Source: Salegentibacter salarius (GTDB lineage: Bacteria > Bacteroidota > Bacteroidia > Flavobacteriales > Flavobacteriaceae). Taken from it: a stretch of 54,859 nt of DNA. Location: NCBI RefSeq assembly GCF_900168265.1, contig NZ_FVZF01000028.1:1-54859 (forward strand), in the 5' to 3' direction. The translations under genes were made by a program, and so were the position numbers. Positions within the stretch are counted from its first letter, which is position 1. The number at the start of each line of letters is the position of its first letter. Shown here one piece after another: positions 26,560 through 34,443 of the stretch. The notes under the pieces were generated by a model. The model did no database searches, was not told the DNA's origin, and was given only the letters and a program-made list of their open reading frames with translations.

Positions 26560-26916
26560 TTATGCCACTAATGCCTTTGGAGGCGGATAATCTTTAGAAA
26601 AGTAAATGGAAATTATAGCCGGATTCAAATAATTGAAGTCGTGAAAATTGTCTTCAACCTCATTTTCCTGGAATTCTGGATTTGTAATAAAAAAGAAAGA
26701 ATTACATATTGCATCACTACTTATAACCAAAACAGAAGAATCCTGGCTTAAAATATTATCACCGGCTGTTTGCTGATCATTTTTCTTACAAAACGGATTT
26801 ACCAGCGCAATGCCTTCAGAATTCAAAACACTATTAAGCACTTTTGCGTCTAGCATTAGGAATTTTCCGAAGAAAACTACAGTGAATAAAATTGCTATGT
26901 AAGTTTTGAATCTCAC
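26560..26916 (-). CDS. Small exported or anchored protein of unknown function
   Basis: This gene is not recognised. The 118-residue product has an N-terminal hydrophobic segment (YIAILFTVVFFGKFLMLDA) that could be a signal or anchor, an acidic middle with two separated cysteines (NPFCKKND and DAICNSFF), and a C-terminal YPPPKALVA. Small Bacteroidota proteins with such PPP tails are often encoded next to outer-membrane transport genes, and this one is divergent from a porin gene. No homologous family can be named with confidence. Confidence 0.5.
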   Translation of the reverse strand: MRFKTYIAILFTVVFFGKFLMLDAKVLNSVLNSEGIALVNPFCKKNDQQTAGDNILSQDSSVLVISSDAICNSFFFITNPEFQENEVEDNFHDFNYLNPAIISIYFSKDYPPPKALVA

Positions 26917-27018
26917 TATTATAAGAGAAGGGCAAGTTTAGGTTCTTAAAACATGGGCGAAGATAATTAGAAGATTTTGGAATGGAAGTGACTTATGTTA
27001 CAAAGCTTAATTTTAAAA

Positions 27019-27062
27019 GTAATCCTTGTTACTGCGGCTGCCTTTATTATTCAGGAATTTTG
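27019..27062 (+). promoter_or_regulatory. Operator D and promoter of the porin-MFS operon
   Basis: GTAAT-CCTT-GTTAC at 27019-27032, with one mismatch to the palindrome, is followed by TG. The -7-like GAATTTTG is at 27055-27062, followed by CAC as at operators A and C. The distance from palindrome end to the last G is again exactly 30 nt. It implies a transcription start near 27066, so the upstream ATG at 26995 cannot be the porin start. Confidence 0.68.
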
Positions 27063-27087
27063 CACTCCAAACCTGAAAAATTTTGTT

Positions 27088-28217
27088 TTGCAAGACCTCG
27101 ATAAACTTTCTTTTCTCATTGTTTTAATGTTGAGCTTAAATCTTAATGCTCAAATTAATGAGCAACCAGAAGAAGAACGTTTTCACCTGCAAGATATTTT
27201 TTACAACGCAGCACTTAGTGGGAATATTAGAAATTTCTATATGAACACAATAAATAGGGGAGATCTAAAAGACTATTATAGCAATGCAACAGGTGCCACA
27301 GTTGGTCTTACTACCGGAAATTATTATGGTTTTCAACTTGGAGCAAAAGGGAGTTTCACCTACAAAAGCTTTGGGAGCGATTTGGGTAGGGAAGACCCAG
27401 TAACGGGAAAATATGCTAAGTGGTTGCCCCTCGTTCTACGATTAAATGGTTTGCTTTGGATGATGCACTCGGTCTTTTTTATAACGGCTATCAACCCAAC
27501 GGAGAAAAGGCCAACTACCATAATTTTTATCCTTCTTCTGGAATTGGGATCATAAACTATAATTTAAGTAAAAAGGATTTCCAACTTAATTTGTATGATT
27601 TTTACCAGGATAAAGTAATGAATACAATTTGGGCGCAAGTTGCGTATAATCCTGCTGGTTTTAACTTTGGCGTTCAATATGTTTATCAAACTCCTTTTGC
27701 CTACAATGAAGATCTAAATTATAGGAATAGATATGTACAACCCGGAGAAAACGGGCAGGTACTAAGCTCGCAATTGGGTTGGGACCAAGCCGGATTTAAA
27801 TTGGCTTTTGCCTATACCCACGCTTTTGATACCGGCCGGTTTTTATTTCCGAAGGAATTAGGGAGAGATCGCTTTTATACTTCAATTTCACGATCCCGAT
27901 TGGAAGAAATGGGAGATGTTGATGTTTTTGTTTTAAAAACCGAATACCGGTTACCTGGAGATGATTTTAATATTGGAATAGAAATGCAGCAAGTTAGGGG
28001 CGCCAAAGTTGATGACTTTGAATTCAATAAATATAATGTTGATGAGTCTTTTCAGGTAAATAGTCACTTAAATTACCAGGCAAAGGGTTTTTTTGAAGGA
28101 TTGAGTTTTGATATCTTATGGGTTTATAGGAGAAATCAAAACCATACCGATGCAGAAAGTATATTTAACAGAAGTAATTTTAACCAGTTAAACTTTGTTA
28201 CCAATTTCAGTTTTTAA
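27088..28217 (+). pseudogene. Outer-membrane porin, internal deletion plus frameshift
   Basis: Frame 1 from about TTG 27088 encodes a signal peptide (LSFLIVLMLSLNLNAQ) and the start of a beta-barrel porin (FHLQDIFYNAALSGNIRNFY ... GREDPVTGKYAKW). At about 27420 it loses sense and would stop at 27555. A second frame carries on from 27420 with APRSTIKWFALDDALGLFYN through a barrel ending in the aromatic NFVTNFSF. In flavobacterial porins of this kind a strand and loop region of some 60-90 residues normally separates these blocks, so both a deletion and a frame change occurred. The C-terminal part may still be produced. The same operon holds an MFS transporter. Confidence 0.7.
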
Positions 28218-28232
28218 AGTTATAAAACACGA

Positions 28233-29471
28233 ATGAAAAATATAAAATTAGGATTAAAAGAGAACTGGAAGCAATTTAGTTTATTGGTATTGGTGAATGC
28301 CTTTGTTGGCGGGATGGTAGGGCTGGAACGTAGTATTTTGCCCGAAATTGCTGAGAAGGAATTCGGTATTGCCGCCACCAGTGCTATTTTGTCATTTATC
28401 GTAGTTTTTGGAGTGGTAAAGGCTATTTCTAATTATTACGCCGGCGCATTGGCCAACAGGTTTGGAAGGAAAAACTTGTTGGTTTTAGGATGGATTTTTG
28501 CCATTCCAATTCCGTTTATCCTGATTTATGCTGAAAACTGGAACTGGATAATCGCCGCCAATGTTTTACTTGGAATAAACCAGGGATTGGCCTGGAGTAG
28601 TACCGTAGTGATGAAGATTGACCTGGTGGGTGAAAAGCAGCGGGGTTTTGCCATGGGATTAAATGAATTTGCCGGATATTTTGCAGTAGCTGTTGTAGCT
28701 TTTCTTACGGGTTGGGTCGCTTCAGAATATGGCATTAGGCCATATCCTTTCTACCTGGGAATTGGACTTATGATTCTGGGTTTACTCTTTAGTATATTCC
28801 TAATTAAAGATACGCGACACCACGTTGCAAAAGAGGAGGGAAGCAGCGATATGTTGCGATTGAAAAATATTTTCTGGGATACAACCTGGAAAGATAAAAA
28901 CCTTGGTTCCGTTAGTCAGGCTGGGCTAATCAATAATTTGAATGATGGAATGGCCTGGGGCCTATTTCCAATTTTACTTTCTGGAAAAGGTTTTAACCTT
29001 GAAGAAATAGGAATTGTTACCGCACTTTATCCTGCAGTTTGGGGAATAGGCCAACTGTTTACCGGAAGAATGGCCGATATTTTCAGCAAAAAAGATATGC
29101 TGTTTATAGGAATGCTTTTACAGGCCATAGTTCTGATAATTTTAGTTTGGGCTGAATCAATGACTCATTTTGTGATACTTTCTTTTTTACTGGGTTGGGG
29201 AACCGCAATGGTTTATCCGACATTTCTCGCAACCATCGCCGATAGTACCCATCCTCAGGATCGTGCAAAGAGTATTGGTGTTTTTAGACTTTGGCGTGAC
29301 CTGGGATACGCGATAGGAGCTATCTTAACAGGGGTAATTGCGGATTTGGTAAGTATTGAAGCGGCGATTATGTTAATTGGGATTCTAACTTTAATTTCAG
29401 CCGGAATTATTTTTCTTCGAATGGGTTATAATGATAATAAAGCTATTAAATTACTTAAAATGAAAAAATAA
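28233..29471 (+). CDS. MFS transporter
   Basis: A 412-residue major facilitator with about twelve helices. The cytoplasmic loop motif ANRFGRKNLLVLG lies between TM2 and TM3, its counterpart GRMADIFSKKDMLF is in the second half, and LRLKNIFWDTTW marks the central loop. It follows the porin by 15 nt, so both are under operator D. A porin plus inner-membrane carrier suggests uptake or export of a small anion. The substrate is not evident; sulfur anions are possible from context. Confidence 0.85.
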   Translation: MKNIKLGLKENWKQFSLLVLVNAFVGGMVGLERSILPEIAEKEFGIAATSAILSFIVVFGVVKAISNYYAGALANRFGRKNLLVLGWIFAIPIPFILIYAENWNWIIAANVLLGINQGLAWSSTVVMKIDLVGEKQRGFAMGLNEFAGYFAVAVVAFLTGWVASEYGIRPYPFYLGIGLMILGLLFSIFLIKDTRHHVAKEEGSSDMLRLKNIFWDTTWKDKNLGSVSQAGLINNLNDGMAWGLFPILLSGKGFNLEEIGIVTALYPAVWGIGQLFTGRMADIFSKKDMLFIGMLLQAIVLIILVWAESMTHFVILSFLLGWGTAMVYPTFLATIADSTHPQDRAKSIGVFRLWRDLGYAIGAILTGVIADLVSIEAAIMLIGILTLISAGIIFLRMGYNDNKAIKLLKMKK

Positions 29472-29660
29472 TATTAATATAGGGTAGATTAATTATAATG
29501 TTATCCGATGATAAATAGCGATGAACCTCATTTTAATGAAAGAAGGCTTTCCCCCCGGCCATAATTTTAAAAAATGATCGTAAGAAATATTATGCAGCAT
29601 TAAATGCTGCCACAAAAAGTAATTTTTCAAAATTGCCTCTCTGAGACTATAAATTAATAA

Positions 29661-29702
29661 GCCACGAATTCACGAAAAATAAATAATTCGTGAATTCGTG
29701 GC
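29661..29702. terminator. Strong bidirectional hairpin terminator
   Basis: A perfect 16-bp stem, GCCACGAATTCACGAA at 29661-29676 and its complement at 29687-29702, encloses a 10-nt AT loop and is followed by TTTTATTTTTT. It separates the convergent MFS and aldo/keto reductase genes. A smaller hairpin GCAGCATTAAATGCTGC lies near 29594. Confidence 0.8.
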
Positions 29703-29711
29703 TTTTATTTT

Positions 29712-30704
29712 TTAAGCTGGTACTTCTGCTTTTTGTTCAATTAAGTTTTCCTGTTTTAAATCAGACCAGAATTCAGCAGGAATTTTTTCTTCCAGGGCTT
29801 TTATATTTTCCTGAACCTGTTCGGGTTTACTTGCACCCGCCAGCACGGTATCTGCCGCTTTTGGTGCTAAAGAAAACTGTAATGATGCCGCTACAAGGTT
29901 TACATTATGCTTTTCAGCAACTTTCAAAATCTTTTTATAACGATCGCTAATATCTTCAGGCATTTCCCCGCCATAATTATAACGTTCTTGGCCCGTAAGA
30001 AGTCCGGCGTTAAAAGGAGCGGCATTTATTAAAGTAGCATCGCTTTGTTTAATAGCCGGCAATAAACGCTCTAAGGCATCTTTATGATGTACTAAAGAAT
30101 ACTGTATAGCTGAAAGGAATACATCTGGTTTGGCAACCTCCAGGGTTTTTAAAATAGGATCTATGGTATTTACTCCAAGTCCCCAGGCTTTGATCAAGCC
30201 TTCTTCTTTCATCTTTTCAAGCTCTGGCATAGCGCCATTTTTTGCCACTTCAAAATGATCTTCCCAGGTTACTCCATCTTCGTATTCTCCATTATGATCT
30301 GGAGAAAGGTCGTGGATAAAGGCATAGTCTAAATAAGCTACTCCTAATCTCTGTAAACTATCTTCTACAGAACGTCTCACGGCTTCTGCAGAATAGTCGT
30401 ATTTATAATCAAAAGGGGAAGGCTTTTGCCACATTACTTCGGGGATGTTTTTAGTTGCTTTTAAAACCCTGCCTACTTTAGTAGAAAGAACATAATCCTC
30501 CCTTTTTTTACTGCTTAAAAAGTGGCCAAACCGTCTTTCACTTAAGCCAAGCCCGTACCAGGGAGAAGTATCGTAATATCTTACACCTGCCTCCCAGGCA
30601 GCTTTTAATGTTGATTCTGCCTGCTCATTACTTATAGGTTTAAAGCCGTGACCTATGGCCACACCGCCTAAACCATACTTGTATTTCAATTTCATCTTAC
30701 TCAT
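29712..30704 (-). CDS. Aldo/keto reductase
   Basis: A 330-residue NAD(P)H-dependent oxidoreductase with the (alpha/beta)8 fold. The catalytic tetrad is visible as D45 (YYDTSPWYG), Y50, K76 (STKVGR) and H131 (FIHDLSPDH). The sequence resembles the L-fucose dehydrogenase / pyridoxal dehydrogenase branch (SERRFGHFL, AEAVRRSVEDSLQRLG). It acts on sugar or aldehyde substrates in the cytoplasm. It is monocistronic and unrelated in arrangement to the sulfur operons on either side. Confidence 0.9.
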   Translation of the reverse strand: MSKMKLKYKYGLGGVAIGHGFKPISNEQAESTLKAAWEAGVRYYDTSPWYGLGLSERRFGHFLSSKKREDYVLSTKVGRVLKATKNIPEVMWQKPSPFDYKYDYSAEAVRRSVEDSLQRLGVAYLDYAFIHDLSPDHNGEYEDGVTWEDHFEVAKNGAMPELEKMKEEGLIKAWGLGVNTIDPILKTLEVAKPDVFLSAIQYSLVHHKDALERLLPAIKQSDATLINAAPFNAGLLTGQERYNYGGEMPEDISDRYKKILKVAEKHNVNLVAASLQFSLAPKAADTVLAGASKPEQVQENIKALEEKIPAEFWSDLKQENLIEQKAEVPA

Positions 30705-30830
30705 AATCGTCTTTTTTGGTTCTTTATTCTGAATTAAAATTAAGCAGAAATGACTGAAATATTGAGTATTTAACGTAAGCTAACACTACATCGTTTAAGA
30801 ATGTTAAGGTCTACTAAAAATATTTTTTTA

Positions 30831-30890
30831 CTCGATAATCGAGATTAAATGTTCCAAAGCTTTCCTCGAAATCAAATAATATTTTTCAAT
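30831..30890. repeat. Dispersed palindromic repeat, copy 1
   Basis: The core CTCGATAATCGAG at 30831-30843 is followed by GATTAAAT, a CC-rich step and TTTCCTCGAAATCAAA. The same arrangement, in either orientation, occurs at 35940-36003, 40428-40490 and 47234-47310. It lies in the intergenic space upstream of operator B. Confidence 0.75.
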
Positions 30891-30943
30891 AATGCTGCGT
30901 GAGCTTGTTCCGAAGTTTTTTACTAATTTGCTAATTAGCAACT

Positions 30944-30987
30944 GTAACAAAAGTTACTGCCTGAAGTGCAGGATTATTATATTTTTG
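30944..30987 (+). promoter_or_regulatory. Operator B and promoter of the hydroxylase / persulfide dioxygenase operon
   Basis: The perfect palindrome GTAAC-AAAA-GTTAC at 30944-30957 is followed by TG. The -7 box TATTTTTG at 30980-30987 matches TAnnTTTG. The distance is exactly 30 nt, as at A, C and D. The transcription start should fall near 30991, about 17 nt ahead of the CTG proposed as the hydroxylase start. Confidence 0.75.
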
Positions 30988-31007
30988 CCTCAAGAAATTA
31001 AAACAGT

Positions 31008-31898
31008 CTGGAAAAGTACTTTAACATAATAGCCAATTCCTTTACCGGGTACTTCAATTACCTGGTAAATGAAATTAGCAATCCTTCGTGGACCAATTAT
31101 TTTTATTGGCTTATAGGATTGTCGCTGTTAGTTTGGGTATTGGAGATTGTAATTCCCTGGAGGAAAGATCAAAAGATTTTTCGGAAAGGATTCTGGTTGG
31201 ATACATTCTATATTTTATTTAATTTTTTCCTGTTTTCGCTAGTTGGTTATAATGCGATCTCTAATGTTGCCGTAGAACTATTTAATGATTTCCTGGGCCT
31301 TTTTGGAGTTACTAATATTGTAGCCATAGAAGTGCAAAATTTCCCGGTTTGGGTGCAGCTGCTCATTATGTTTGTGATCGCAGATTTTATACAGTGGAAT
31401 GTTCATCGCCAATTGCACAAGCAGCCCTGGCTTTGGGAATTTCATAAAGTACATCACAGTGTTAAAGAAATGGGGTTTGCTGCGCAGTTTAGGTTTCATT
31501 TTATGGAAACTGTAATCTATAAATCGGTGCAGTATATTCCTCTTGCAATGATAGGTTTTGGGATTCAGCAATTTTTTGTGGTACATATGTTCGCAGTGTT
31601 TATTGGACATTTAAACCACGCCAATGTGGGCTGGAATTACGGTATTTTTGGTTATCTTATTAATAATCCAAAAATGCATATCTGGCATCACTCTAAAGCG
31701 CTTCCGGAAAATAGACCATACGGGATGAATTTTGGCTTAAGCCTTAGTCTTTGGGATTATTTGTTTGGTACGGCATATATTCCGCAGGAAGGAAAAAATA
31801 TAGAACTTGGTTTTGAAGGAGATGAGGAATTTCCTGAAGATTTTAAAAGTCAGATGACTTTTCCATTTAAAAAGAAGAACATACAGAAATCAACTTAA
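31008..31898 (+). CDS. Fatty acid hydroxylase / sterol desaturase family protein
   Basis: A membrane di-iron enzyme of about 296 residues. The His clusters are HRQLHKQ, HKVHHS, HLNHAN and HIWHHSK. An open frame continues upstream of TTG 31119 back to 31002 and encodes LEKYFNIIANSFTGYFNYLV, a family-like N-terminus. No ATG, GTG or TTG precedes it, so CTG at 31008 is the likely start; if not, TTG 31119 would give 259 residues. It is first in the operon with the persulfide dioxygenase (20-nt gap). Its part in sulfur metabolism is unknown. Confidence 0.8.
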   Translation: MEKYFNIIANSFTGYFNYLVNEISNPSWTNYFYWLIGLSLLVWVLEIVIPWRKDQKIFRKGFWLDTFYILFNFFLFSLVGYNAISNVAVELFNDFLGLFGVTNIVAIEVQNFPVWVQLLIMFVIADFIQWNVHRQLHKQPWLWEFHKVHHSVKEMGFAAQFRFHFMETVIYKSVQYIPLAMIGFGIQQFFVVHMFAVFIGHLNHANVGWNYGIFGYLINNPKMHIWHHSKALPENRPYGMNFGLSLSLWDYLFGTAYIPQEGKNIELGFEGDEEFPEDFKSQMTFPFKKKNIQKST

Positions 31899-31918
31899 TA
31901 ATTAAAAAGAGACATAAA

Positions 31919-33265
31919 ATGAAAATAAAACAATTTAAAGACGAACCCCTGGCGCATTATTCTTATGCCTTTGTAAGTAATGGAGAAATGGCAGTGGTAG
32001 ATCCCAGCCGTAATCCTATGCAGTATTACAAATATGCTGAAGATAACGACGCAAAGATTGTTGCAGTTTTTGAAACGCACCCACACGCCGATTTTGTAAG
32101 TGGACATTTACAAATTCAGGAAGAAACAGGTGCTAAAATCTATATTAGTGAAAAAGTTGGGGTAGATTACCCGCACACTCCTTTTGATGAAGGTGATGAG
32201 GTGAAAATAGGAAGTATAAGTGTAAAAGCTTTACATACACCTGGTCACTCGCCAGACAGTTTAACTTTTATTGCTGAAGAAAAAGGAGAAACGGCTATGT
32301 TTAGTGGAGATACCCTTTTTATAGGAAATGTGGGTAGACCAGATTTACGTGAAAAAGCCGGTAATATGAAGGCAAAACGTGTAGAACTTGCAAAGCAAAT
32401 GTATAACACGATGCAGACCAAATTCAACGATTTGCCAGACGATACAATAATTTATCCAGCTCACGGGGCAGGTTCGCTTTGTGGGAAGAATATGAGTGAT
32501 GCTTCTTCCAGCACACTTGGAAATGAGCGCCAGGGAAACTGGGCATTTAAAGATCAGACCGAAGAAGAGTTTGTGGAAGAGATCTTAAAAGATCAGCCTT
32601 TTATTCCTGCTTATTTCGGTTTCAATGTAGACCTAAATAGAAATGGAGCTCTAAACGTGCAGAAAGCGAAATATGAAGTGCCAGTAAAGCTTTATGTAGA
32701 TGCAGCACCAGAAGAAGGAAAGACCATAGTAGATGCTCGAGATGGTGATGCTTATAAAAATGGACATTTGCCAAACAGTATCAATATTATGGCTAGATCA
32801 GAAAGTGATAAATATGAAACCTGGTTGGGAGCTATCATCAAACCAAACGAAGAGTTTTACCTGGTAGTTAATAGCGTAGATCAAATTGATGAGCTGTTGG
32901 AAAGAACAGCAAAAGTAGGCTACGAAAAGCAAATGAAAGGTGTTCTTACTTTATCTGAAAAAGTTTCTAAATCTTCAGATGATTTTGATCTAAAGGATTT
33001 CAAAGAAAACAAGGATAAATATACTATTGTAGATATTAGAAATGCAGGAGAACTTGCTGAAGGTAAAATATTTGAAAATGCTGAGACAATTCCTTTAAAC
33101 GAGCTAAGAGACCGTGCCGATGAGTTACCGGAAGATAAGCCATTTATGGTGCACTGTGCCGGTGGATATCGCTCTGCGGCTGGAAGCAGTATTCTTGAAA
33201 ATAAATTTAAGAATACCAAAGTGTACGATCTAAGCGAAGCGATTAAAGAATTTAACGACAAGTAA
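31919..33265 (+). CDS. MBL-fold persulfide dioxygenase (ETHE1-like) with two rhodanese domains
   Basis: A 448-residue fusion. Residues 1-240 are a metallo-beta-lactamase fold with THPHADFVSGH (H54, H56, D58, H63), HTPGHSPDSL and SGDTLFIGNVGRPDL, the ETHE1/Blh pattern that oxidises glutathione-type persulfide to sulfite. A first rhodanese domain (about 255-345) lacks the active Cys (FYLVVNSVDQ). The second (about 355-445) has the loop HCAGGYRS with Cys near residue 412. The protein would link sulfane transfer to oxidation in the cytoplasm. Sulfite made here could leave by the TauE/SafE exporter. Confidence 0.92.
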   Translation: MKIKQFKDEPLAHYSYAFVSNGEMAVVDPSRNPMQYYKYAEDNDAKIVAVFETHPHADFVSGHLQIQEETGAKIYISEKVGVDYPHTPFDEGDEVKIGSISVKALHTPGHSPDSLTFIAEEKGETAMFSGDTLFIGNVGRPDLREKAGNMKAKRVELAKQMYNTMQTKFNDLPDDTIIYPAHGAGSLCGKNMSDASSSTLGNERQGNWAFKDQTEEEFVEEILKDQPFIPAYFGFNVDLNRNGALNVQKAKYEVPVKLYVDAAPEEGKTIVDARDGDAYKNGHLPNSINIMARSESDKYETWLGAIIKPNEEFYLVVNSVDQIDELLERTAKVGYEKQMKGVLTLSEKVSKSSDDFDLKDFKENKDKYTIVDIRNAGELAEGKIFENAETIPLNELRDRADELPEDKPFMVHCAGGYRSAAGSSILENKFKNTKVYDLSEAIKEFNDK

Positions 33266-33289
33266 TTTTTAGGTACTTATTTAATCAAA

Positions 33290-33318
33290 AATCCCCGTAG
33301 AATATCTCTACGGGGATT
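33290..33318 (+). terminator. Terminator after the persulfide dioxygenase gene
   Basis: AATCCCCGTAGA at 33290-33301 pairs with TCTACGGGGATT at 33307-33318, followed by a T-run. This strong GC-cored stem lies 25 nt after the stop codon and also faces the end of the convergent PepSY-like gene. Confidence 0.85.
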
Positions 33319-33342
33319 TTTTAATTTAATAGGAAAAACCTG

Positions 33343-33756
33343 TTAATCCAGTTTTACAAAATTTCCTTCTGAATCAAATTCTAGTTCATCTCCATTTTCC
33401 AGTTCAACTTCGTGTCCTTCTTCATCCATTTCATATTCTACAATTTTAATATTAGGATGGTTTTTAGTCACGTAACCCGCAATATTAAGCGGTAATGCTG
33501 ATGCGGGAATTCCGTTTTTACATTTTATCTCAGTAGGCTGGTTATTCTGGTCGAAACTAAGTTCGGTGCCTCCAGACATTTTAACTTCATAAGTTTCCCA
33601 ATTGTCTTCTTTATCAACTTCTACTGTTTTAATTTTTTCATTCGGAAAAAGTTGCGAAACATAGGCCGATACCATTTCGGGTAATTCAGATTTTTGAGCA
33701 TGCCCAAAAGTGAATCCGAAAAACATTAATAAGCCTGTTATAAATAATTTTTTCAT
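33343..33756 (-). CDS. Exported PepSY-like domain protein
   Basis: A 137-residue periplasmic protein with a signal peptide (MKKLFITGLLMFFGFTFGHA) and two PepSY-like repeats: LPEMVSAYVSQLFPNEKIKT...YEVKMSGGTELSFD, and LPLNIAGYVTKNHPNIKIVE...HEVELENGDELEFDSEGN. This family is common in Bacteroidota and may act as a ligand-binding or inhibitor-like domain. No partner gene is adjacent, and the function is unknown. Confidence 0.75.
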   Translation of the reverse strand: MKKLFITGLLMFFGFTFGHAQKSELPEMVSAYVSQLFPNEKIKTVEVDKEDNWETYEVKMSGGTELSFDQNNQPTEIKCKNGIPASALPLNIAGYVTKNHPNIKIVEYEMDEEGHEVELENGDELEFDSEGNFVKLD

Positions 33757-33922
33757 AATTCTTAGTTTTTTGGTTTAAATCTAAAATAAGAAATGTAATT
33801 CAGGTTTATTTTAATTTTTTGTGAATTTATATCCCGTAATTCTGATTTATCTTAAAACTAATTTCAAACGATTTTCTATATTTACAAAACAAGCTTCAAA
33901 TTAGATTTGAAAACAACGAAAT

Positions 33923-34408
33923 ATGGAAAAAAAATATAAGGTTAAGGTTAATGATTCTTATGAATTTGAATTTACCAAAGACCAAATTACTTCTTTAGAT
34001 ACTCAGGAAATTGGAGATAAGCATTACCACCTACTAAAGGAAAATCGCAGTTTTAAAGCTGAGGTTTTTACCGAAAATTTTCTTCAGCGACAATATGATA
34101 TTAAGATCAACTCCAATACTTATAAAGTAGCTATTTCTAACGAGCTGGATTTGCTTATTGAAGAGATGGGACTTTCCCTTGGCAGTGCACAAATGATCAA
34201 TGACATTAAAGCACCAATGCCGGGACTTATTCTGGAAGTTAACGTAGAAGAAGGTGCTGAAGTGCAGGAAGGTGACTACTTGCTCGTTTTAGAAGCGATG
34301 AAAATGGAGAACACACTTACTGCCCCCAGGGACGGTGTGGTTAAATCTGTTTCGATCAAAAAAGGGGAAACGGTAGAAAAGAATCAGTTGTTAATTGAAA
34401 TGGAATAA
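33923..34408 (+). CDS. Biotin carboxyl carrier protein of an acyl-CoA carboxylase
   Basis: A 161-residue protein with a C-terminal biotinyl domain. The biotin-accepting lysine is K127 in EAMKMEN, preceded by the conserved APMPGLILEV. The N-terminal half is a linker domain like those of propionyl/methylmalonyl-type carriers. It carries carboxybiotin between the carboxylase at 34444 and the carboxyltransferase at 36018. The three genes run in the same direction with gaps of 35 and 131 nt. Confidence 0.88.
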   Translation: MEKKYKVKVNDSYEFEFTKDQITSLDTQEIGDKHYHLLKENRSFKAEVFTENFLQRQYDIKINSNTYKVAISNELDLLIEEMGLSLGSAQMINDIKAPMPGLILEVNVEEGAEVQEGDYLLVLEAMKMENTLTAPRDGVVKSVSIKKGETVEKNQLLIEME

Positions 34409-34443
34409 TTCAATTAACAGAATCCAAATTCAAAATCATTAAA

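Noticed and set aside
26995-27087. ATG 26995 as the porin start
   Set aside because: It lies upstream of operator D and its -7 box, so the region should not be in the transcript, and the upstream residues do not look like a signal peptide.
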